NCBI GenBank assembly: GCA_003242685.1
Contig: QGVD01000003.1
Span: forward strand, 1 to 64,000
DNA length: 64,000 bases
DNA from: Pseudomonadota bacterium
GTDB lineage: Bacteria; Pseudomonadota; Gammaproteobacteria; Steroidobacterales; Steroidobacteraceae
Reading direction: 5' to 3'
The notes beneath the pieces are model-generated. The model had not been told where the DNA came from and searched no databases. It was given only the letters and a program-made list of their open reading frames with translations. Shown one piece after another: positions 57,842-64,000 of this stretch. Both the position numbers and the translations under genes were made by a program. Each line of letters opens with the position of its first letter. Position 1 is the stretch's first letter.

Positions 57842-58609
57842 TCACGATCCGGGGTGCGCGGTACGTGCAGCCACGGGCTGCCGGTAGCCGTCGAGCAGCC
57901 CCTGCCAGTCCGCCTCCGTGAAGCGCTCCGGCGGCAGCCCCCAGGTGATCTTCTCGAGGGAGCGCCTGAGCCGGACCAGATTGGCGTCGCACCACAGTCC
58001 CGGTTTGCGCAGGCTCCCGCGATCGAAGTCGACGAGATACACGGTGTCGTCGCGCCCGAGGAGCACGTTGTGCGCGTTCAGATCCGCGTGGCACACGCCG
58101 AGCTCGTGGAAGCGGCGGATGCAGCGGCCGATGGCGATCCACTGCAGGAGCGACAGCGGCGCGCTGCGCAGGCGCGAAGCGAGCGACTCGGTGTCGAGCA
58201 GACGCTCGGTGATGATGTCGCCCGTGTACGTGCGGCCCATCCTGCGATAGCAGGCGGCGAGCGGCGCCGGCACCGGCAGGCCCGCCCGGTGCAGGTGGTA
58301 GGTGAGCTGCCATTCCGCGAACGAGCGGACCAGTTCCTCGCCGCGCCACAGGAAGCGATCGGCCGAAAGCCGTGCCATCAGTCCGCCGCGTCGGTAGTGG
58401 CGCAGGACGATGTGCCGGCCCTCGCTGTGAATGAAGTACGCGGAGCCCCTGCCGGGTGCCGATCCCACGAGCTCGCCGCGTGCGATCCAGAACTGGGGAT
58501 CGAAGGCGGCGGGCGGCAAATTGCCGACGCGCGAGGCGTCATATAGCATCGCTCCGCCCGTGATATCGATTCGCCTGACTTCCGAGCCGAGCGGCCATTG
58601 CCCGCTCAT
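57842..58609 (-). CDS. kdkA: Kdo kinase
   Basis: 255 residues. It phosphorylates O-4 of the first Kdo, as in Haemophilus, Vibrio and xanthomonads. The protein-kinase-like fold shows IVLRHYRRGGLMAR, the catalytic HADLNAHNVLL and the metal-binding LVDFDRGSLR. It is the upstream partner of waaA. Its ATG is 15 nt from the divergent GT9 start, so the promoters must overlap both genes. Confidence 0.95.
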   Translation of the reverse strand: MSGQWPLGSEVRRIDITGGAMLYDASRVGNLPPAAFDPQFWIARGELVGSAPGRGSAYFIHSEGRHIVLRHYRRGGLMARLSADRFLWRGEELVRSFAEWQLTYHLHRAGLPVPAPLAACYRRMGRTYTGDIITERLLDTESLASRLRSAPLSLLQWIAIGRCIRRFHELGVCHADLNAHNVLLGRDDTVYLVDFDRGSLRKPGLWCDANLVRLRRSLEKITWGLPPERFTEADWQGLLDGYRQPVAARTAHPGS

Positions 58610-58624
58610 CCATTAGCCCCCGTC

Positions 58625-59677
58625 ATGCTGTCTCCTGCCGCTGCGCCGCGCAGCATCTGCATCCTGAGGCTGTCGGCGATCGGCGATACCTGCCACGTCG
58701 TCCCCGTGCTGCGCACGCTGCAGCACACGTGGCCGACGACGCGCTTCACCTGGATCATCGGCCGACTCGAAGCGCGGCTGATGAGTCTGATCGAGGGCGT
58801 CGAGTTTATCACCGTGGACAAGCGCGCCGGGTTGCGGGCGCTGCGCGATCTCCGCGCGCGACTCGCCGGACGCGAGTTCGACGTCCTGCTGCACATGCAG
58901 CTCGCGCTGCGCGCGAGCCTCGTCGCGAGCCAGGTGCGCGCGCGCGTGAAGCTCGGATTCGACCGCGCACGCGCGCGGGAGCTGCAGTGGCTCTTCACGA
59001 ACGCGCGCATCGCGCCGCGCGCCCGCGAGCACGTGCTCGACAGCTTCTTCGGTTTCGCCGAGGCGCTCGGCGTGCGCGAGCGGCTGCTGCGCTGGGACAT
59101 TCCGCTGCCCGAAGACGCGCTCGCCTACGCCGCAGGGCTGATTCCCGACGCGCAGCCGACGCTCGTGATCAGTCCCTGCTCGAGCCACCCGCTGCGCAAC
59201 TGGAGCGCGGAGCGCTATGCGGCGGTCGCGACTTACGCGGCGCGCACGCACGGCATGCGCGTGATCCTCACCGGCGGACCGAGTCCGCTCGAGCGCGAGA
59301 TGGGAGCGCGGATCGAAGCGGCAGCCGGCGTGCCTCTCGTGAACCAGATCGGAAAGGACACTCTGCCGCAGCTCCTCGCGCTGCTCGCCCGTGCAACGGT
59401 GCTCGTCACGCCCGATTCGGGGCCTGCGCACATGGCGACGATGGTCGGTACGCCGGTCATCGGGCTGTACGCCGCGACGAATCCCGAGCGCAGCGGACCG
59501 TATCTGTCGCGTCAGTGGTGCGTGAACCGCTACGCCGAAGCGGCGCGGCGGTTCCGCGGGAAGGAGCCCGCCGAGCTCCCCTGGACGGAGAAGATCGAGG
59601 AACCCGGCGTCATGGATCTCATCACCGTGGAAGACGTCTGCGCGAAACTCGACGAATTGCTAGGATCCCGAGCATGA
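58625..59677 (+). CDS. Family 9 glycosyltransferase (heptosyltransferase-like)
   Basis: 350 residues, GT-B fold of the ADP-heptose:LPS heptosyltransferase type. SICILRLSAIGDTCHVVPVLR is the N-terminal family signature, and TPDSGPAHMATMVGTPVIGLY the donor site. With waaA and kdkA beside it, it probably adds heptose (or another sugar) to the LPS inner core. A TTG at 58598 would overlap kdkA; ATG 58625 fits the family start. Its stop overlaps the next ATG (ATGA). Confidence 0.9.
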   Translation: MLSPAAAPRSICILRLSAIGDTCHVVPVLRTLQHTWPTTRFTWIIGRLEARLMSLIEGVEFITVDKRAGLRALRDLRARLAGREFDVLLHMQLALRASLVASQVRARVKLGFDRARARELQWLFTNARIAPRAREHVLDSFFGFAEALGVRERLLRWDIPLPEDALAYAAGLIPDAQPTLVISPCSSHPLRNWSAERYAAVATYAARTHGMRVILTGGPSPLEREMGARIEAAAGVPLVNQIGKDTLPQLLALLARATVLVTPDSGPAHMATMVGTPVIGLYAATNPERSGPYLSRQWCVNRYAEAARRFRGKEPAELPWTEKIEEPGVMDLITVEDVCAKLDELLGSRA

Positions 59678-60078
59678 AGGACATCCTCGTACCCATCTCG
59701 CCCGGCGAGCTGCTCGACAAGATCACGATCCTGCGCATCAAGGCCGCGCGCATCACCGATCCCGCGAAGCTCGCCAACGTGCGCCTCGAGCTCGAGCTGC
59801 TCGAGAAGACGTGGCGCGACAGCGGCGCCGCGAGTCACGACATCGCGTCCGAAGAAGAAGCCCTGCAGCGCGTGAACGAGCGGCTGTGGGACATCGAGGA
59901 TCGCATCCGCGAGAAGGAAGCCGCGCAGTCCTTCGATTCGGAGTTCATCGAGCTCGCGCGCTCCGTCTACATCACCAACGACGAGCGCGCGGCCATCAAG
60001 AAGCGCATCAACGTGCTGCTCGGATCGCGCATCGTCGAGGAGAAGTCCTACAGGGACTACCGGCGCCCGCCGGCCTAG
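59674..60078 (+). CDS. DUF6165-like protein coupled to the GT9 gene
   Basis: 134 residues. The N-terminus KDILVPISPGELLDKITILR, LANVRLELELLEKTW, and the tail VLLGSRIVEEKSYRDY resemble a conserved unknown family (DUF6165) that accompanies LPS or glycan genes. It is highly charged and helical, probably a coiled-coil. Function unknown; the four-base overlap with the glycosyltransferase implies a shared task. Confidence 0.85.
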   Translation: MKDILVPISPGELLDKITILRIKAARITDPAKLANVRLELELLEKTWRDSGAASHDIASEEEALQRVNERLWDIEDRIREKEAAQSFDSEFIELARSVYITNDERAAIKKRINVLLGSRIVEEKSYRDYRRPPA

Positions 60079-60143
60079 GCGGACGCAGGCAGGCCGCCGA
60101 AGCTTTCAGGGAAGAGCGCGTAGACCGATGGGTGCGACGGGAG

Positions 60144-60341
60144 TCAGCGCCGCAGCGTGTACTCGGCGCCGCAGTACGGGCACTTCGCCCAGCCGTTCGC
60201 CTCGATCGGCAGATACACGCGCGGATGCGAGTTCCAGAGGTACATCTGCGGCATCGGGCACGACAGCGGCAGATCCTCCGGCGTCACTTCGTACTGGTTC
60301 TGCGCGTTCGGCTGGATCAGCGGCTTCGTCGTCGCAGACAT
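60144..60341 (-). CDS. CHCC zinc-finger protein
   Basis: 65 residues. Zinc ligands are Cys in LSCPMP, His in WNSHPRVYLPI and two Cys in KCPYCGAEYTL, the zf-CHCC pattern also found in the mitochondrial complex I subunit NDUFS6. In bacteria such genes occur often beside LPS or WaaE-type genes; the role is uncertain. I take ATG 60341 rather than 60365, because a perfect -10 box puts the transcription start at about 60366 and would leave the longer form without a leader. Confidence 0.88.
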   Translation of the reverse strand: MSATTKPLIQPNAQNQYEVTPEDLPLSCPMPQMYLWNSHPRVYLPIEANGWAKCPYCGAEYTLRR

Positions 60342-60372
60342 GGTGTCGCTTCTTGGAGTTTCCATGCGCGGG

Positions 60373-60378
60373 ATTATA
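60373..60378 (-). promoter_or_regulatory. Perfect -10 box of the CHCC zinc-finger gene
   Basis: On the minus strand the bases read TATAAT, a six-of-six match, 31 nt before the ATG at 60341. The -35 region is poor. It is in the short gap downstream of glnE. Confidence 0.5.
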
Positions 60379-60415
60379 CCGTCCGCCGCACGGACGAGGC
60401 CGCGACCGGCGTCCT

Positions 60416-63316
60416 TCAGCCGAGCATCGTCTCGTCCCAGATGCGCCTGACGGCGGCCCGCTCGGCCTCGAATTCGGAGGCGGGAACGACGGGGCCGCGG
60501 CCCGACAGCGAGAGGTGATGCGCGCGCTCCCGGTACGCGCGGTACGCGCCGGTCAGCACGTCGACGGTCGACTGCGGGACCAGGTCCGCCGAGGCCACCG
60601 ACTCGAGCTGGCGGATGGTGTCGGAGAACATCGCCACCGGCGGGTAGTCGTGCGCCCAGCGCAGCGCCCAGTACTGGGCGAGGAACTCGATGTCGGCGAT
60701 CCCGCCCGCGTCCTGCTTGAGATCGAACTGCCCCTCGCGCGCGGCTGACAGCTCCCGGCGCATGCGCTCCCGCATGCTGCGCACTTCCTCGCGCAGCGTG
60801 TCCCGGCGGACGTGGTTCACGAGCACGTCCATGCGGATGCGCTCGAACTCCTCGCGAAGCTCCGGCGCGCCGGCCACCGCGCGGGCGTGCAGCAGCGCCT
60901 GGTGCTCCCAGGTCCAGGCCTCCTTCTGCTGATACTCGGCGAAGGCGCGCACGTTGGTGACGAGCAGTCCGCCCTTACCGCTCGGACGCAGACGCACGTC
61001 GACCTCGTACAGCCGCCCGGCGGGCGAGTGCACGGTGAGCAGGTGAACGATGCGCTGTGCGAGACGCACGAAGAAGATCTGGTTGTCGATGGGGCGGTCG
61101 CCTTCGGTTTCCTGGCGCTCGCCGTGCGAGTCGTGCAGGAAGACGAGGTCCAGATCCGAGGAATAGCCCATCTCCATACCGCCGAGCTTTCCGTAGCCCA
61201 CCGCGCAGATGCGCACCGGGCGTCGCTCCGCGCCCTCCCCGCACATCGGCACGCCGTACTGCGCGGTGATCTGGTGCCAGCCGAGCGCGAGCGCCTGCTC
61301 GACGATGAGCTCGGCGAGATCGGTGAGTCGGTCGCTCACCTTCATGACGGGCAGGCGTCCGGTGAGATCGGCCACCGCGATGCGGAACATCGCGGCCCGC
61401 TGGAACTGGCACAGGGCTTCGACCTGACGCTCCGGTTCCTCGTCCTGGAGCTGTGCCATGCGCTCGTCGAGCTCACGCGCAAGCTGCGTACGATCGGGCA
61501 GTTCCGAGAGCAGTCGCTCGTCGATGAGCTCGTCGAGCAGCAGCGGATGCGACGCGATGCGCTCCGCGAGGAACTCGCCGTGACCGCACAGCTCGACGAG
61601 GCGCCGGCGCGCCGGTCCGCTCTCGTGCAGCAGTGCGAAGTACGTCGAGCGCTGGCCGATCGCCTCGAGAATCCGCAGCACCCTGCGCAGGACGACCTCC
61701 GGCTGGCCGCTCGCCGCGACGTCCGCGATCAGCGGCGGGAGCAGCGCCTGCAGTCGCCTGCGGCCCGGTTCGTCCAGTCGGCGCACGGGTGCCGAGTCCC
61801 GCAGATCGATGAGGAGACGCGCAGCCTGGAGACCGTCGGGGAACCCTGCGCGCGCGAGTGAATCGGCCAGCACGGCAGTGTCGAGCCCGCTGTCCCACAG
61901 TGCGCCGAGATCGACGGTCGCGCCTGCCGGCCCCGGTGCAGATCCTCCGAGCGCGATGGCCTCGAAATGCCGGCTCACCCGTTCGCGATGCTCCGCGAGC
62001 TCCGACACGAGCGCGGTCCAGTCGGCGGCGCCCATCGCGAGCGCGATGCGCTCACACGCGAGGGAATCGCGCGGGAGCTGATGCGTCTGCTCGTCGGCGA
62101 GCATCTGCAGGCGGTTCTCGAGGCGCCGCAGGAAGACGTAAGCCGCGCGCAGATCCGCGACGACTGCCGGCGGGAGCAGCTTGTTGCTGCCCGCGAGAAG
62201 CGGCAGCGCCGCGAGGATGGAGGACGTCTGCAGCCGGCGATCCTGCCCGCCGCGGATGAGCTGGAAGACCTGCACGATGAACTCGATCTCGCGGATGCCG
62301 CCCGGTCCGAGCTTGACGTGATCCGCGAGCTCGCGACGTTCCACCTCGCGTTCGATCAGCGCCTTCATCTCCCGCAGGCTCTCGAACACGCCGTAGTCGA
62401 GATAGCGGCGGTAGACGAAAGGCCGCACCGCCGATGCGTAGAGCTCCGCGTAGCGCTCGCGCCCGGTGACGGCGCGCGCCTTGATCCACGCATAGCGCTC
62501 CCAGTCGCGACCGTGCAGAACGAGGTAATCCTCGAAGGACGCGAAGCTCGCCACCAGCCGCCCGCTGTCGCCGAAGGGCCTCAGGCGCATGTCGACGCGG
62601 AACACGAAGCCGTCGACGGTGGGCGACTCGATGAGCCGGATGACGGCCTGCCCCAGCCGTGTGAAGAACTCTTCGTTGTCGATGGAACGCGCGCCGTCCG
62701 TCTCGCCGTGCTCGGGAAAGAGGAACACCAGATCGATGTCGGACGAGAAATTGAGCTCGCCTCCGCCGAGCTTGCCCATCGCGATGATGACGAGCGGCTG
62801 GGCCTGCCCGTCCGGCCCGCGCGGCACCCCGTAGCGCGCCGTGAGCGTTCCCCATGCGTGCTCGTATGCGGCGCCGAGCGCCGCGTCTGCGAGAGCGGAG
62901 AGATCGGCGAGAGTTTCCTCGAGAGTCGCCCAGCCCGCGAGGTCGCGCCAGGCGATGCGCACCATCTCGCGCCTCCGCCAGCGGCGAAGCTGCGCCATGA
63001 ACTCGCTCTCCTCCTGCAGCTCGCCCGGCGAGCGCTCGGCGCGCGGGGCGCGCGCAGCAAGCTGCGCGGCGGCATCGGTATGAGCGCTCAGCAGGTCGCC
63101 CGAATGCAGGAGGTCCAGGAACGTGCGCGGATCGCGCAGGCACGACTGCGCGACGAAATCGCTCGCCGCGAACACGCGGGGCAGACTCGCGGCGACTTCC
63201 GGAGGAGCAGCCTCGAGCGCTTCACGGAGCTCGGCGTGCTCCACGAGAGAATCGAGCATGCGCTGGAGGCGGCTTGCGAGCTCGCCGCTGACGTTCTCGA
63301 GAGCAGGCAGGCGCAT
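60416..63316 (-). CDS. glnE: Bifunctional glutamine synthetase adenylyltransferase/adenylyl-removing enzyme
   Basis: 966 residues, the expected length. It adds and removes AMP on glutamine synthetase according to PII and glutamine. Two nucleotidyltransferase domains are complete: the N-terminal one with NFSSDIDLVFLFPEHGET and the C-terminal one with GYSSDLDLVFLHDSHGER plus VDVRLRPSGKGGLLV. The start ATG 63316 (LPALENVSGEL) is preferred; an in-frame GTG at 63367 would add 17 residues. rpoN elsewhere in the window adds a second element of nitrogen control. Confidence 0.95.
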   Translation of the reverse strand: MRLPALENVSGELASRLQRMLDSLVEHAELREALEAAPPEVAASLPRVFAASDFVAQSCLRDPRTFLDLLHSGDLLSAHTDAAAQLAARAPRAERSPGELQEESEFMAQLRRWRRREMVRIAWRDLAGWATLEETLADLSALADAALGAAYEHAWGTLTARYGVPRGPDGQAQPLVIIAMGKLGGGELNFSSDIDLVFLFPEHGETDGARSIDNEEFFTRLGQAVIRLIESPTVDGFVFRVDMRLRPFGDSGRLVASFASFEDYLVLHGRDWERYAWIKARAVTGRERYAELYASAVRPFVYRRYLDYGVFESLREMKALIEREVERRELADHVKLGPGGIREIEFIVQVFQLIRGGQDRRLQTSSILAALPLLAGSNKLLPPAVVADLRAAYVFLRRLENRLQMLADEQTHQLPRDSLACERIALAMGAADWTALVSELAEHRERVSRHFEAIALGGSAPGPAGATVDLGALWDSGLDTAVLADSLARAGFPDGLQAARLLIDLRDSAPVRRLDEPGRRRLQALLPPLIADVAASGQPEVVLRRVLRILEAIGQRSTYFALLHESGPARRRLVELCGHGEFLAERIASHPLLLDELIDERLLSELPDRTQLARELDERMAQLQDEEPERQVEALCQFQRAAMFRIAVADLTGRLPVMKVSDRLTDLAELIVEQALALGWHQITAQYGVPMCGEGAERRPVRICAVGYGKLGGMEMGYSSDLDLVFLHDSHGERQETEGDRPIDNQIFFVRLAQRIVHLLTVHSPAGRLYEVDVRLRPSGKGGLLVTNVRAFAEYQQKEAWTWEHQALLHARAVAGAPELREEFERIRMDVLVNHVRRDTLREEVRSMRERMRRELSAAREGQFDLKQDAGGIADIEFLAQYWALRWAHDYPPVAMFSDTIRQLESVASADLVPQSTVDVLTGAYRAYRERAHHLSLSGRGPVVPASEFEAERAAVRRIWDETMLG

Positions 63317-63400
63317 CGACGGGATGCTAGCAGCCTTCACGGCCGCGGCGGTGGCGCCCGTCGTCACGAGCTGCCCGGCGGAGGACCAGGGACGCGGGGA

Positions 63401-64000
63401 TCACTGCTCCCAGTCGTTGCCGCCGAGGTCGTGCACGGTGGCCGTGTCGAGCCGGCGCAGCAGTCCGTCGAAGGTCGAGGAGCGCGTGTACACCTCGGCG
63501 CCTTCCGATGCCTCGACGGCTGCGTTCCCGCCATGCACGTGACTGTTCGTGATGTGCACACGGGCGGCACGCGCGACCACGCCGAGGCCGCCGGCGATGA
63601 TGCGGCTGTTCGTGATGTAGAGCTCGCAGCCGTCTTCCGCACGCACGGCGTCGCCGGCCGTCTCGAGATTGCGCCGGTCGAGATGCATGAGGCGTCCGCC
63701 CTGACACACGATGGGCTCGGAGCGGCGCTCGACCGGAATGCCTTCGGCGACCGTGGAGACTTCCGACGGGCGCGGCGTCGAAGTCGGCGCGGCCGAACCG
63801 TCGTCCGGCACCGATGCCGAGCTGATGCTGTAGCCGGGACCTGCGGCGATGACTCGCCCGCCCGATGCGTCGCTGGTCGGTACGGCAGGCGGCTGGGCCA
63901 CCGGCTGTTCGGGACTGACCGGCGGAACGTCCGCATCCGCGACGGATTCGCTTCCGGAAGACTCGGATGCCAGCGGTTCCTCAGCAGGCTGCTGTGCGTC
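63401..64000 (-). CDS. Possible beta-helix protein, N-terminus missing
   Basis: The frame has no stop up to the right window edge, so the gene begins outside; 199 codons are visible. The upstream part is Ala/Pro/Ser/Glu-rich (ADADVPPVSPEQPVAQPPAV) and looks disordered. The last ~110 residues have short repeated Ile/Val-turn patterns: GCELYITNSRIIAGGLGVVA, ARVHITNSHVHGGNAAVEAS, GAEVYTRSSTFDGLL. These suggest three rungs of a right-handed parallel beta-helix. Function unknown. It ends 84 nt before glnE. Confidence 0.7.
   Translation of the reverse strand, partial: DAQQPAEEPLASESSGSESVADADVPPVSPEQPVAQPPAVPTSDASGGRVIAAGPGYSISSASVPDDGSAAPTSTPRPSEVSTVAEGIPVERRSEPIVCQGGRLMHLDRRNLETAGDAVRAEDGCELYITNSRIIAGGLGVVARAARVHITNSHVHGGNAAVEASEGAEVYTRSSTFDGLLRRLDTATVHDLGGNDWEQ

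Overview
The window is a dense, GC-rich (about two thirds G+C by eye) chromosomal segment of a Gram-negative bacterium. The gene content (Kdo/Lpt operon with rpoN-hpf-rapZ, Kdo kinase KdkA, mpl, ibaG, glnE, and pcm-rhodanese-tolC-waaA) points to a gammaproteobacterium, probably in or near the Xanthomonadales/Nevskiales/Steroidobacterales area. That placement is inference from gene order and protein style; no rRNA or tRNA gene is visible. I see no insertion sequence, prophage, integron or CRISPR array. The region reads as conserved housekeeping chromosome with a few unusual genes.

Layout. 1-1395: the 3' part of a DegS/AlgW-type periplasmic protease, then 6-phosphogluconolactonase. 1407-5510 (minus): ibaG-murA-gnd-zwf, so with pgl the oxidative pentose phosphate steps are complete. 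5590-11968 (plus): kdsD-kdsC-lptC-lptA-lptB-rpoN-hpf, then rapZ without ptsN. 12073-15248: mgtE, a patatin-like lipase and an exported peroxiredoxin. 15303-25577 (minus): a probable operon tkt-gapA-pgk-pyk-penicillin acylase-moxR-VWA, closed by a strong shared hairpin. 25741-28555: metK and ahcY with an S-adenosylhomocysteine (SAH) riboswitch between them. 28886-33586: cAMP phosphodiesterase, GumN/TraB protein, FkbM methyltransferase, glycosyltransferase 2, a SANT/Myb-like small protein and a CPBP protease. 33658-37426: membrane protein-mpl-Lon-N-domain protein (minus) and RNase D (plus). 37515-46587: hybrid histidine kinase, adenylate kinase with a very basic tail, pyrophosphate-dependent phosphofructokinase, CBS protein, SLC13-type transporter and H+-pyrophosphatase. 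46659-51416: two small unknown genes, msrB, and a GT4/amylo-glucosidase pair. 51487-60078: GGDEF-EAL protein, pcm-rhodanese-tolC, waaA-kdkA, heptosyltransferase-like GT9 and a DUF6165 protein. 60144-64000 (minus): a CHCC zinc protein, glnE and the end of a possible beta-helix protein.

How it fits together. Three themes recur: outer-membrane building (Kdo synthesis, transfer and phosphorylation, Lpt export, heptosyl-type transferase, TolC, MurA, Mpl); central carbon flux (pgl/zwf/gnd, tkt/gapA/pgk/pyk, PPi-PFK); and methyl-cycle metabolism (metK, riboswitch-controlled ahcY, several methyltransferases). PPi-PFK beside an H+-pumping pyrophosphatase and adenylate kinase suggests that pyrophosphate is used as an energy currency. 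The observations I would look at first are the adenylate kinase with a 105-residue histone-H1-like tail, the SAH riboswitch, the loss of the nitrogen-PTS gene from the rpoN locus, and a penicillin acylase inside the glycolytic gene run.
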